The translations under genes and the position numbers were made by a program. A stretch of DNA of 21,762 nt from CAZXYF01 sp964644705 (lineage in GTDB: Bacteria > Planctomycetota > Brocadiia > SM23-32): positions 1 to 21,762 of the forward strand of contig CAZXYF010000036.1 in the NCBI GenBank assembly GCA_964644705.1. The letters are read 5' to 3'. Position 1 is the first letter of the stretch. Every line of letters starts with the position of its first letter. The notes under the pieces are model-generated. The model did not search any database. It had not been told where the DNA came from and saw only the letters and a list, made by a program, of their open reading frames with translations. Shown piece after piece: positions 13,911-21,762 of the stretch.

Positions 13911-14906
13911 GTGAAGCAAGAACTGACATTTTCCAGTACCGAGAACGTCGTTAAGCTTTTTGGGCCCCGCGACGCTTACCTTCGCCAGGTGCGGGATGCA
14001 TTCGACGTTAAAATTACCGCACGCGGTAAAAAAATCATTCTGGAGGGAGATGAGGAACATACCGACAGCAGCCGTCGTGCGCTGGCAGAAATGCAGAATT
14101 ACGTGCAACAGGGCCGGGAGCTCAACACCGATACCGTGGCGCAGATCATCGAACAATGTATATCTTCCGAATCGGTGGAGGAAGAAGCTCCAAATCAGGC
14201 TTTGAAAGGGTTTGAAGGCGGTGAAACACCGCAGCCGATGACGGAAGGCCAGGACCGCTACATCCGGCAGATGCTTGAGGATGATATAGTCTTTTGCACT
14301 GGCCCGGCCGGAACCGGGAAAACATATCTCGCCGTGGCGGTGGCGCTGCACTACCTCAAACAGGGGACGTTGAACCGGATCGTGCTCTGCCGTCCGGCCG
14401 TGGAGGCGGGAGAACATCTGGGTTATCTGCCGGGCGATCTCCGCAGCAAGGTCAATCCCTACCTGCGGCCACTCTACGATGCCCTCCATGACCTCATGAG
14501 TCCCCGCACGGTTCAGGATTATGTTGACAGCGATCTCATTGAAATTCTTCCGCTGGCTTTCGTGCGGGGCCGAACGCTGGACAATGCCTTCATCATTCTG
14601 GATGAAGCCCAGAACTGCACCGTCAGCCAGATGAAAACATTTCTGACACGACTGGGCCAGTCCGCCAAACTGGTGGTCACCGGCGACACAACCCAGGTGG
14701 ACCTTCCGCCGTCCAAGACCAGCGGCCTGGTGGATGTGCAGGATCGCCTGCAGGGCATCCCGGGAATCAGTTTCTGCCGGCTCGAGGACCTCGACATCGT
14801 GCGGCATCGGCTGGTGCGCGAGATTGTCAACGCCTACCGGGGAGAAGCTGCCCCCGAAGCAACCTCATCGGAGAATTTCACACCTGCAGATGATGGGGGG
14901 AGCTGA
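13911..14906 (+). CDS. phoH: PhoH-family ATPase
   Basis: PhoH-like proteins are cytoplasmic P-loop ATPases linked to RNA metabolism and typically found beside ybeY, as here. The product has 331 residues. An N-terminal KH-like region (about 1-90: 'VKLFGPRDAYLRQVRDAFDVKITARG') precedes the P-loop 'GPAGTGKT' (131-138), 'CRPAVEAGEHLGYLPGDL' and the Walker B 'FIILDEAQN' (Asp231, Glu232). 'VVTGDTTQVDLP' is the sensor motif. The GTG at 13911 is the first possible start after an in-frame TGA at 13902. The nearest GGAGG is about 30 bases upstream, so initiation is not obvious. One base separates its stop from the start of the 7TM-HD gene. Confidence 0.95.
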   Translation: MKQELTFSSTENVVKLFGPRDAYLRQVRDAFDVKITARGKKIILEGDEEHTDSSRRALAEMQNYVQQGRELNTDTVAQIIEQCISSESVEEEAPNQALKGFEGGETPQPMTEGQDRYIRQMLEDDIVFCTGPAGTGKTYLAVAVALHYLKQGTLNRIVLCRPAVEAGEHLGYLPGDLRSKVNPYLRPLYDALHDLMSPRTVQDYVDSDLIEILPLAFVRGRTLDNAFIILDEAQNCTVSQMKTFLTRLGQSAKLVVTGDTTQVDLPPSKTSGLVDVQDRLQGIPGISFCRLEDLDIVRHRLVREIVNAYRGEAAPEATSSENFTPADDGGS

Positions 14907-14907
14907 T

Positions 14908-17169
14908 ATGCGAGATAATATGACGGGTGATTCCAACGGTAACAGCGACACGAATTTAGAAGCAAAAGAGGGGACTTCCAGGGAAACTTCTTCGGGTTGG
15001 AAGCGTTTCTGGCCCAAAAACAATCTGGGCCTCCTGGTCACCTCTATTCTTGCCCTCATTGGCCTGTACTGCATTCTCATTGCGGGCGAGGTTCCACTCG
15101 GAGTTCGCCTGGGAATGCCGGCACGGTCCGACTACCGGGCCAGGGTTGAGTTCACGAGCGTCGATCTGGATCGCACGCGACGGATGAAAGAACAGGCTCG
15201 CCAGGATGCGCCCATGGTTTTTCGGTGGTCAAAGGACGTTTTTAAATCCTCATGCAGTTCCCTGAAGGCCGCGGTAAAAGACAACAGCACTACGCCCATT
15301 CGGCAGGCGGTGGAAGGCACGGGCGCACAGCAGAAACAGGTTGAAATAATCCTGAAACATCTTCGCCAGCACTTCGACGTTCTTAACAACCGGTTGAGTC
15401 AGCTGGCTCAGCGCGTCGTGATTCGACCGGGTGATTGGAAACGCACAGACCTGGAAACAGAAAAACCGACTATAATCATTACTGAAAATGAACAGGAACA
15501 GCAGCTCACCCCATCGCGCGTCCTGGAGTTGAAACCCGACGGGAAAGAATTCCGCCGGATCTTCAAGCCCCTCACCAGTGACCTCTCCGCCCCGAACCAG
15601 GCGATGGCGTATCGCCTCCTGGCGGAGGCCATCAAACCCAATGCGTATCTGGATCGAGAAGCAACACAGAATCGTGCTGATCGTGCCGCCGAACGCGTCG
15701 GCCGGGAATACGTCCAGTTTCCCCGCGGAGCCGTCATCCTCAAAAGCGGCACGGAGGTACGGCGTCAGCATATTGTTCACCTGAAGGCCGCTCGCCGGGC
15801 ATACAGGCGCAGCGCTCTGGGCCAGAGGGTCATGCTGCAGAAACGGATCGGGCTGGCGGTGGTGCTGCTGGTCCTGGTAATGGCCGCCGGCTACTACATT
15901 TATACCTATCGGTCGGATCTGATGCGCAGCCGTCTCCAGCGCCTTTCATTTGCCGTTCTGACCCTCGCCCTGGTGGGTATTGCCCGCATCCTGGTGGTTT
16001 CCGGGCTACCATTGTTGTTGACGCCCGTTCCGCTTGTTGTGATGGTTATGTGCCTGGTGTACGACCAACGTTTTGGGTTCGAGATGGCCGTATTTTACGC
16101 TCTGATGGTGGGTCTGGCCCATGCCGGAGTTGGTTTGCAGTTCGTCGTCCTGATGCTGGGTTCGATGACGGCTGCGTTCCTCACGGGCAACGTTCGTCAT
16201 CGTGGAACTCTCATCAAATCGGGGCTGGTTGTCGGGGCGGTACACTGGGCGGCTGCTCTGGGTCTCGGACTGTTGACCGGAAATGGTCAACCCATGCTCG
16301 GCATACGATTCTGGGAATCTCCCCTTTTCCAGGAGGCGATGTGGGGGCTCGGAAATGGTGTCATGAGCGGCTTTCTTGTGAGCGGGTTGCTGCCGGCAAT
16401 TGAACGTCTGTTCGGTGTAACCACTGACATCCGGCTGCTTGAATGGAGCGACCCCAACCAGCCACTGCTTCAGCGTTTGCTCCTGGAGGCGCCCGGCACC
16501 TACCACCATAGCATGCTGGTGGGTGGACTTGCTGCCGACGCGGCGGATGAGATCGGGGCCAATGCTCTGCTCGCCCGGGTCAGCGCCTATTTTCATGACA
16601 TCGGAAAACTCAAGAAACCGCAGTATTTCGGCGAAAACATCCCGAAGGACGCCCAGAACCCCCACGATGACCTGTCGCCAACGATGAGTAAGCTGATTCT
16701 GACCGCGCATCCGCGTGATGGGGCCGATATGGCGGACCGGGCGGGCATGCCCAAACAGGTCCAACAGGTGATTCTGGAATCACATGGATCCACAATGACG
16801 AAATTTTTCTGGAATCAGGCGCAGGAGGAGGCCGAAGAGGGAGAAGAACCCGAAGAACGAACCTTCCGTTACCGGCTTCCGAAACCGCATAGCAGGGAGG
16901 CTGCCTGCGTGATGCTCGCCGATTCCACCGAGGGCGCCACCCGCTCGCTCGAATCACCGAGCTCCCGCCAGATCAGCGATCGCGTCCATTCCATCATTAT
17001 GGAACGCCTCCATGACGGCCAGCTGGACAACTCGGGACTCACCATCACGGATCTGAGCCGGATTGAGAAAACGCTCGTGCGTGGCCTGAATGCCGTATTC
17101 CATAAACGCGTCAAATATCCGTCCGATCAAATGCCGGAGGAAGAACCCGAGAACGGCACGGAAGAATAA
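14908..17169 (+). CDS. 7TM-HD membrane phosphohydrolase (PgpH-like)
   Basis: This protein of 753 residues has the PgpH layout. A first membrane segment (about 41-61) is followed by a large extracytoplasmic 7TMR-HDED domain (about 65-305), a seven-helix membrane bundle (about 313-500) and a cytoplasmic HD domain (about 515-710). The HD metal residues are seen in 'TYHHSMLVGG' (His533/534) and 'YFHDIGKLKKPQYF' (His563, Asp564), with a later 'ILTAHPRDGADMA'. PgpH of Listeria degrades cyclic di-AMP, and the same reaction is likely but not proven here. GGGGGAG lies just before the ATG at 14908. The longer frame from 14734 lies inside phoH and is not used. It sits between phoH and ybeY, a common arrangement. 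Confidence 0.93.
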   Translation: MRDNMTGDSNGNSDTNLEAKEGTSRETSSGWKRFWPKNNLGLLVTSILALIGLYCILIAGEVPLGVRLGMPARSDYRARVEFTSVDLDRTRRMKEQARQDAPMVFRWSKDVFKSSCSSLKAAVKDNSTTPIRQAVEGTGAQQKQVEIILKHLRQHFDVLNNRLSQLAQRVVIRPGDWKRTDLETEKPTIIITENEQEQQLTPSRVLELKPDGKEFRRIFKPLTSDLSAPNQAMAYRLLAEAIKPNAYLDREATQNRADRAAERVGREYVQFPRGAVILKSGTEVRRQHIVHLKAARRAYRRSALGQRVMLQKRIGLAVVLLVLVMAAGYYIYTYRSDLMRSRLQRLSFAVLTLALVGIARILVVSGLPLLLTPVPLVVMVMCLVYDQRFGFEMAVFYALMVGLAHAGVGLQFVVLMLGSMTAAFLTGNVRHRGTLIKSGLVVGAVHWAAALGLGLLTGNGQPMLGIRFWESPLFQEAMWGLGNGVMSGFLVSGLLPAIERLFGVTTDIRLLEWSDPNQPLLQRLLLEAPGTYHHSMLVGGLAADAADEIGANALLARVSAYFHDIGKLKKPQYFGENIPKDAQNPHDDLSPTMSKLILTAHPRDGADMADRAGMPKQVQQVILESHGSTMTKFFWNQAQEEAEEGEEPEERTFRYRLPKPHSREAACVMLADSTEGATRSLESPSSRQISDRVHSIIMERLHDGQLDNSGLTITDLSRIEKTLVRGLNAVFHKRVKYPSDQMPEEEPENGTEE

Positions 17170-17199
17170 TCTCTGCCACACTGAAAGATCAACCTCACC

Positions 17200-17664
17200 A
17201 TGCAAGAATGCCGGATGGACATAGCCAACGAACAGACCGGATTGGAATGCGATGAGTCCGAAATTGAAGACGTTGTGAAGTTCGTGCTGTCCGCCGAAGC
17301 GGACCTGACGCATGCGGAGTTAAGCATCGCGGTGGTGGATGAAGAAATGACTCGGGAGGTCAACCGCGATTTCCTGGACCGGACGGGGACCACCGATGTC
17401 ATCTCCTTCACCTATCATGCCGATGAGAACCGGCTGGAAGGAGAGGTGGTGGTCAACGCCGATAAGGCCCTCCGGCAGGCCGAAGAAACGGGTCACAACC
17501 CCTGGACCGAACTGCTGCTGTATGTGGTCCACGGTATTTTACATTTACTGGGATACGAGGATTCCACTCCCGAACTGCGGCAACGCATGAATGAACGAGC
17601 GGTGGAACTTCTCCACGCCCGCGGATACGAATTAGATAGCCGTACTCTACTGGAGGATCAGTAA
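17200..17664 (+). CDS. ybeY: Endoribonuclease YbeY, variant metal site
   Basis: YbeY is a metal-dependent endoribonuclease for 16S rRNA 3'-end maturation and ribosome quality control. The product has 154 residues. 'RTGTTDVISFTY' and the signature 'VVHGILHLLGYED' identify it. In most YbeY proteins the signature is HGxLHLxGYDH with three His ligands. Here His111 and His115 are kept and the third position is Asp121. I recall such an Asp in other phyla, for example the Bacteroidota, so the protein is probably active. Either ATG 17200 or ATG 17215 could be the start, and neither has a strong ribosome binding site. The TTG start of the next gene follows the stop at once. Confidence 0.94.
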   Translation: MQECRMDIANEQTGLECDESEIEDVVKFVLSAEADLTHAELSIAVVDEEMTREVNRDFLDRTGTTDVISFTYHADENRLEGEVVVNADKALRQAEETGHNPWTELLLYVVHGILHLLGYEDSTPELRQRMNERAVELLHARGYELDSRTLLEDQ

Positions 17665-18903
17665 TTGTTGCCTGGTATAACGCTTGTCTGCCTGTGGTTC
17701 GCCGTGTTGATTCTGGCAATGGCCGAATCAGCCCTGTTTTACGCGTCACGGGCAAAACTGGAGGAAATGCTGGAAGAGCCCGAAAAACGTGATCGTTACG
17801 TGCTGTACCTGGATCGGGCGGTGGCTGCACCGTTTTTCTGTACGGCGCTCCGGGTGGTGGCCATTTGCAGCTTGATTGCCCTGGTCGGGTTACGCGGCAC
17901 CGAACCGGTAACGGAGCGGTGGTTGCCGATGGTGAGCGGGGCTCTGGCAGCGGCCGTGGCCGAACTGATCGGACGTCTGGTGGGAAAAAAGCTCTCGGCC
18001 CCCGTGCTGGTGGCCTTCCTGCCCGTGCTGCAATGGTCGTGGTTTCTAATGTGGCCGGTGCGTGCTCTCACCGGTGATGACAACCTGCCGGGAACATCAT
18101 CCGAAAAGGACGAACAGGTGGTCGATGCGGCCATGGAAGAGATCCGCGTGGCCATACGCGACGCCACAACCGAGGGAGCGATCCATGTCGATGAGAAAGA
18201 TATGATTGAGGGGGTGCTGGAATTCGAAGACGTTCAGGTGCACGAGCTGATGAGTCCACGCACGGAGATTGAGTGTTTGGAAGCCGATCTCTCCCGGGAA
18301 GAGGCCCTCGATGAACTGGCGGATTTCCACCACACACGCATCCCGGTGTATGAGGAAGTACGCGACAAAATAGTGGGGATTCTGCACGTGAAGGATCTCC
18401 TGCCGGTGTTCGCCCGACCCGGTGATCCCGCCTTCGACCTGCGGGAATATATGCGCAATCCATTTTTCGTTCCCGAAACCAAACGGGCGGTCAGCCTGCT
18501 GCGTGATTTCCAACAACGGCATCTCCAGATTGCCATCATCCTCGATGAATACGGCGGTGTAACCGGGCTGGTTACCCTGGAGGACGTGATGGAGCAAATC
18601 GTCGGAGAACTGGAGGAAGGGTTTGAGGCCGAGAATATTGAAGATCGAATACGGACGCTGGGGGGTGGGGCGCTCGATGTGGATGCCCGCCTCCACGTCG
18701 ATGAGATCAATGATCTGATGGGGGCGGATCTACCGGAAGATGAAGATTACGACACCATCGGTGGCTATCTGATGACTCAATTCGCCAGCGTGCCGGCCGA
18801 GGGGGAAGAGCTGCGCCAGGAAGGCCTCCTGTTGCGGGTGACTGAAAGCGATAACCGCCGTGTGCTCCGTGTGTTGGTGAAACGGGCGAACGGGGAGGAA
18901 TAA
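17665..18903 (+). CDS. CNNM/CorC-type membrane protein with CBS pair
   Basis: This hemolysin-family/CorC-like protein of 412 residues has an N-terminal membrane domain of the DUF21/CNNM type (about 1-140, four hydrophobic segments). A pair of CBS domains follows (about 190-315; 'LMSPRTEIECLE', 'HTRIPVYEEVRDKIVGILHVKDLL', 'IAIILDEYGGVTGLVTLEDVMEQIVGEL'), then a CorC/HlyC transporter-associated domain (about 330-410). Family members act in Mg2+ or Co2+ efflux and homeostasis, and the CBS pair is expected to bind adenine nucleotides. The TTG at 17665 is chosen because GGAGG lies 9 bases upstream, within the end of ybeY, and the ybeY stop abuts it. A ybeY-corC pair is common in bacteria. Confidence 0.92.
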   Translation: MLPGITLVCLWFAVLILAMAESALFYASRAKLEEMLEEPEKRDRYVLYLDRAVAAPFFCTALRVVAICSLIALVGLRGTEPVTERWLPMVSGALAAAVAELIGRLVGKKLSAPVLVAFLPVLQWSWFLMWPVRALTGDDNLPGTSSEKDEQVVDAAMEEIRVAIRDATTEGAIHVDEKDMIEGVLEFEDVQVHELMSPRTEIECLEADLSREEALDELADFHHTRIPVYEEVRDKIVGILHVKDLLPVFARPGDPAFDLREYMRNPFFVPETKRAVSLLRDFQQRHLQIAIILDEYGGVTGLVTLEDVMEQIVGELEEGFEAENIEDRIRTLGGGALDVDARLHVDEINDLMGADLPEDEDYDTIGGYLMTQFASVPAEGEELRQEGLLLRVTESDNRRVLRVLVKRANGEE

Positions 18904-18979
18904 TAAGAGATTAGCGCTCCGAATAAACCGCTCGGCGCGGATCCCTCGGTATGCAAATATACTGGCAGTGATTAGACTA

Positions 18980-18985
18980 TATAAT
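18980..18985 (+). promoter_or_regulatory. Possible recO promoter -10 box
   Basis: A perfect TATAAT lies 44 bases before the recO GTG in the 126-base gap after the CBS protein gene. No convincing -35 is seen at 16-18 bases, so recO may have its own weak promoter or depend on read-through from the operon. Confidence 0.3.
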
Positions 18986-19029
18986 GTTCGTTACCGGCAT
19001 TACCCCTTCCTCTGGTTTCTTCAGGTACC

Positions 19030-19884
19030 GTGGCTCGATACCAACGCACAGAAGGCATCTGCCTGCGACGGCTTGACTACAGCAACACCAGCCAGATTGC
19101 CACTTTTCTGATACCGGATGCCGGCCGGTTGCCCTTCATCTGCAAGGGCATCCGCCGGGCACCAAAAAAGGGGATCAGTCGGGGGCTGGAACTGGGCGCG
19201 CGCTACCGTCTGGTTTACTTCAAGCGTCGCAACAGCTCCCTCTACACCCTCACGGAACATCCCATGGTCGAATCTTTTCGAGGGGCCCGGCTGGCCCTCG
19301 AGCGCGTGCTCTGCGTTTATTACGCCATCGAGCTCATGCGTAATTTCACCGCCGAACAGGATCCATGCCCTGGCCTGTATGATCTGTTGACCCACAGCCT
19401 GAAGCGCTTTGCCACGGGGAATAATCTGGGACTGTCCGTGCTGTTTCTGGAGCTTGGTGTACTGCAGGACTACGGGGCACTGCCGTCCTTTCTTCTGTGC
19501 GCCGAATGCGGGCAACAACTCCGTTCCAGGGGCCGGCTGACGTTCAGCGCGCACTATGGAGGGCCCCTCTGTCGACCATGCACTCAGGAGGTGGATCAGC
19601 GACGCCGCTCATCCCTGCCGGTTCGGGGACGCCGTTTGAGTCAACTGGCGGAACTCTGCGATCATCCGATCTCATGCCTCGAGGAGGTGGATATTCCGCC
19701 CAAGGAAATAGTGGCCATGAGCCGTTTACTTCGCTTCCATATCCGGTATCTTATGGGGAAAGAACTCAAAATGTGGAAATACCTGCATGGGCGGCATCTC
19801 AGCCACGCCCTCAAACGAATTCGCTCAGTGCAACAGGAACGCCGGACGGATGATTATGACGAAAGGGTAAACGACGGGGCGTAA
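19030..19884 (+). CDS. recO: DNA repair protein RecO
   Basis: RecO loads RecA with RecR onto SSB-coated gaps during recombination repair. The product has 284 residues, slightly longer than E. coli RecO. The N-terminal OB-fold begins 'EGICLRRLDYSNTSQIATF' and continues 'DAGRLPFICKGIRR'. The helical part carries a four-Cys zinc site, 'CAEC' (157/160) and 'CRPC' (181/184), found in many RecO proteins but not in that of E. coli. The GTG at 19030 fits the family N-terminus. It closes the purA-to-recO run and faces the small minus-strand gene downstream. Confidence 0.95.
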   Translation: MARYQRTEGICLRRLDYSNTSQIATFLIPDAGRLPFICKGIRRAPKKGISRGLELGARYRLVYFKRRNSSLYTLTEHPMVESFRGARLALERVLCVYYAIELMRNFTAEQDPCPGLYDLLTHSLKRFATGNNLGLSVLFLELGVLQDYGALPSFLLCAECGQQLRSRGRLTFSAHYGGPLCRPCTQEVDQRRRSSLPVRGRRLSQLAELCDHPISCLEEVDIPPKEIVAMSRLLRFHIRYLMGKELKMWKYLHGRHLSHALKRIRSVQQERRTDDYDERVNDGA

Positions 19885-19950
19885 TCTGTACAGAGATTAT
19901 CCCGCCTGAATCCCCCACTCCCCCCGATCCCGGCGCGCCAGTTCTCGGTA

Positions 19951-20271
19951 TCATTCCCCGTCCGTATTCTCGCCGTCCACATCCTCCCCCTCCGTTTCGC
20001 CGGCGGGTTCGGCATCAACGGTATGAACGTCCTCCGGCTGATCAGAGTGATGCGAGACCAGCGCAACAACCTCATTGACCCCGCGCCCGTCCAGTTCGCT
20101 GATCAGCTCCTGTACCTTTTCCGGTTTACCCCGCACCGTGTATAGTATCATATCGCCTCGCCGATAGGCCTGAAGCCCTTTTGATACGTCCAGAGGGCTG
20201 TATAGAGGCACAAGGGATACGTTCTGATCGTTATTCTCAAGCGGCGGTTGTGCGTCTTCCTGTTCGGGCAT
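19951..20271 (-). CDS. Small protein of unknown function with acidic tail
   Basis: I do not recognise this 106-residue protein. Residues 20-75 look like a small alpha/beta domain ('VPLYSPLDVSKGLQAYRRG', 'MILYTVRGKPEKVQELISEL', 'GVNEVVALVSHHS'). The last 30 residues are almost wholly acidic and Gly/Asp/Glu-rich, probably disordered. No signal peptide or membrane segment is seen. AAGG lies very close to the ATG, and a -10-like TATTAT (minus strand, 20285-20290) lies 13 bases upstream, so the leader would be short. It is convergent with recO and divergent from the DAHP synthase gene. A real gene is likely from its codon quality and the absence of a better opposing ORF. Confidence 0.65.
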   Translation of the reverse strand: MPEQEDAQPPLENNDQNVSLVPLYSPLDVSKGLQAYRRGDMILYTVRGKPEKVQELISELDGRGVNEVVALVSHHSDQPEDVHTVDAEPAGETEGEDVDGENTDGE

Positions 20272-20419
20272 ACCTTATTTGCCTATAATATCGGTTTATT
20301 CATAAAAATCGGCGGCTCCAGCGTGGAACAACTGCCCCCACATCGTATTGTGATTATACTTGCGTCCCCGCGCTGTGGCAAGCTTTTAGCGTAACTCTGC
20401 AATCGGCCGGCAAGTGCCC

Positions 20420-20425
20420 TACAAT
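20420..20425 (+). promoter_or_regulatory. Possible -10 box for the DAHP synthase gene
   Basis: TACAAT (5 of 6 consensus bases) lies about 55 bases before the ATG. Upstream at 17 bases only CTGCAA is seen, a poor -35. This is a weak call based on position in a 208-base divergent gap. Confidence 0.3.
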
Positions 20426-20479
20426 GATAATCTATGCCCTCAAACACATTCCGCTGAAATCACATACAGGAGAAAACAC

Positions 20480-21571
20480 ATGAGTCTTACAAATCAGGAA
20501 CACAAACTGATGGTGGTGGCAGGCCCCTGCGCCGTCGAATCGAAGGAGCAGACCCTGGCCACGGCCCGTAGCATCCATGCGATGAAGCAAATCGTTGCCC
20601 CATTCGACATCACAATGGGTATGCGCGGCGGTGCCTGGAAACCCCGCACGCTCTATCACGACAAAGAGAAAAACAAGGTCTTTGAAGGCACCCGGGAGGA
20701 TGGGCTGTCGTGGCTGGCCGAAGCCGGACACCGCTACGACCTGCCGGTCTTCAGCGAATGCATGTCCGAGCAAGACCTTCGCCACTTTGGACGTTTACTC
20801 AATTTCGACACCGATTTCATCCAGGTGGGGGCACGCACGAGTAAGGCGTATGCCCTGCTGCATGCCATCGGCGGACAGCCCTTCGGCGTCTTGCTGAAAT
20901 CGCCCGAAAACGGGGTCAAGCCCCGCGAGGCCGTGGGCTCGCTGAGCCGGATGACCAAAAACAGGGAAATGGATCTGATCTACTGTATCCGGGGACAGCA
21001 TCCGTTCATCGATCCGGATGATATGACTCCCCCCATCGGAGACCTCTATGAGCGTTCCACCCAGCATCCGGATTCACGCAACCTGAACAACATCAATCAG
21101 ATCAATCGCCTCCGGGCCGATGAACACGCCAGAGAGTTCTTCAGCGAACACGATGTGCGGATGTTTTTCGATCCCAGCCACACATTTGGGGGCGCCAACG
21201 ACGAGGTCCGACAGATGATCGGGCGGTATGCGATCGAAGCGGTCACCAATCCCGACTATGCCTACGATGGATTGCTCATCGAGGTCAACGATCGGCCGGA
21301 TCTGGCCCGATGCGACGGTGCCCAGGCCACCCTGACCACCAAAAACAAGATTGATTGGTCCAGAACGAACGCCGGCCAGAAGGGCTGTGTCGAGGCCGGC
21401 GAGGGACGAAAACCTCAGGACGGACGAGAACCGTATTCCCTCGTGGATATCCTTTGTGCCTATCTGGATTTCCAGGCGGAACGACCCGAGGTCACCTGCG
21501 ACCGCGCCGCCGTAAAAGAGGCGAAACAAGCCCTGCACGAGATTGAGTGGCAGGACTGGGCGGACGAATAA
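20480..21571 (+). CDS. DAHP synthase, divergent type I-beta/KDO8PS-like
   Basis: It condenses phosphoenolpyruvate and erythrose 4-phosphate to DAHP, the first step of the shikimate pathway. The 363-residue sequence has the core of the type I-beta family: 'VVAGPCAVES' (metal Cys17), 'MRGGAWKPRT', 'DFIQVGART', 'GVLLKSP', 'LIYCIRG', 'DPSHTFGG' (His234), 'LLIEVND' (Glu268) and 'RCDGAQATL' (Asp279), so all four metal ligands are present. KPRT and RGGA favour DAHP over KDO8P synthase. It lacks the N-terminal regulatory ferredoxin-like domain and any chorismate mutase domain. It has an insertion of about 16 residues after 'CIRG' and a C-terminal extension of about 75 residues. CAGGAGA precedes the ATG at 20480. 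The ORF extends upstream to 20414 but without a ribosome site. Confidence 0.85.
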   Translation: MSLTNQEHKLMVVAGPCAVESKEQTLATARSIHAMKQIVAPFDITMGMRGGAWKPRTLYHDKEKNKVFEGTREDGLSWLAEAGHRYDLPVFSECMSEQDLRHFGRLLNFDTDFIQVGARTSKAYALLHAIGGQPFGVLLKSPENGVKPREAVGSLSRMTKNREMDLIYCIRGQHPFIDPDDMTPPIGDLYERSTQHPDSRNLNNINQINRLRADEHAREFFSEHDVRMFFDPSHTFGGANDEVRQMIGRYAIEAVTNPDYAYDGLLIEVNDRPDLARCDGAQATLTTKNKIDWSRTNAGQKGCVEAGEGRKPQDGREPYSLVDILCAYLDFQAERPEVTCDRAAVKEAKQALHEIEWQDWADE

Positions 21572-21762
21572 CGCCTCCGTTTGCTTTGATGACAGTATCC
21601 GCCGTCCCGCCTGGAGAGGATTGTGGCTCCTAATCCGCCGGAGACGATCTCTGGAGAGCGCGGGCCATGCCAGCGCTTTCCCTTTTTCGGGAATACCGCA
21701 GCGCAAGCATTCAACTTTGAACTTTTACCCTTCAACCTTCGCGGTGGACAGGTAGGTGTTGA

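Noticed and set aside
19882..19899. Hairpin TAATCT-GTACAG-AGATTA after recO as a terminator
   Set aside because: The stem is short and AT-rich and no T-tract follows on either strand, so a terminator call is not justified.
20480..21571. KDO8P synthase as the identity of the PEP aldolase
   Set aside because: The RGGAxKPRT motif and the DPSHTFGG/IEVN pattern fit DAHP synthase better than KDO8P synthase, which has different residues at the KPRT position.
1..21762. CRISPR arrays, insertion sequences, prophage or integration sites
   Set aside because: I saw no regularly spaced repeats, transposase or integrase frames, or tRNA-gene duplications at the tRNA-Leu locus.

Overview
This is a bacterial chromosomal window of fairly GC-rich sequence with 17 complete, recognisable or at least convincing protein genes, two short gene-like remnants and one tRNA. 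I see no rRNA, CRISPR array, transposase, integrase or phage gene. The housekeeping block points to the Planctomycetota or a neighbouring PVC-type lineage, perhaps a Phycisphaerae-like member. The reasons are the gene order (uppS-cdsA, then phoH, 7TM-HD phosphohydrolase, ybeY, CBS/CorC protein, recO), a CdsA signature ending in SGG...DVVD, a YbeY whose third metal-ligand position is Asp, a RecO starting with an 'RRLDYSNTSQ' type N-terminus, and a lone sulfatase. This assignment rests on family knowledge and I could not test it by search.

Layout. (1) 369-2705, minus strand: a compact arsenic operon, arsR - arsC - a miniature arsM-like gene - acr3, read from a strong sigma70-type promoter whose -10 lies inside a palindrome directly at the arsR start codon. 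(2) 2781-4610, minus strand: a sulfatase, then a tRNA-Leu(CAG) gene with its own strong promoter and a long inverted repeat behind it. (3) 4779-8028, plus strand: an aldo/keto reductase, a DUF255 (YyaL/SPATA20-type) thioredoxin-fold protein, and a 50-codon ORF resembling the second half of a PilZ domain. (4) 8044-9762, minus strand: a tandem double kinase of the Kdo-kinase/WaaP type. (5) 9921-10391, plus strand: a small flavodoxin. (6) 10815-19884, plus strand: a long housekeeping run of purA, uppS, cdsA, phoH, 7TM-HD (pgpH-like), ybeY, a CNNM/CorC-type CBS protein and recO. It begins with a consensus promoter, TTGACA-N17-TATAAT, about 190 bases upstream of purA. (7) 19951-20271, minus strand: a small acidic-tailed protein of unknown function. 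(8) 20480-21571, plus strand: a divergent, enlarged DAHP synthase for the first step of the shikimate pathway.

How the genes work together. The arsenic genes form a detoxification circuit: ArsR senses arsenite, ArsC reduces arsenate, and Acr3 exports arsenite. The methylation gene seems to have lost its SAM domain while keeping its cysteine pairs. The central run combines purine synthesis (PurA), undecaprenyl carrier and phospholipid precursor synthesis (UppS, CdsA), RNA maturation and ribosome quality control (PhoH, YbeY), probable cyclic-di-AMP turnover (7TM-HD), ion homeostasis (CNNM/CorC) and recombination repair (RecO).

The items most worth a second look are the internally deleted ArsM, the tandem kinase with two apparently complete active sites, the divergent DAHP synthase, the half-PilZ ORF, and the near-leaderless promoters of arsR and the kinase gene. 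I did not find a clearly new multi-gene system. This is mostly a conserved genomic region with a few odd proteins.
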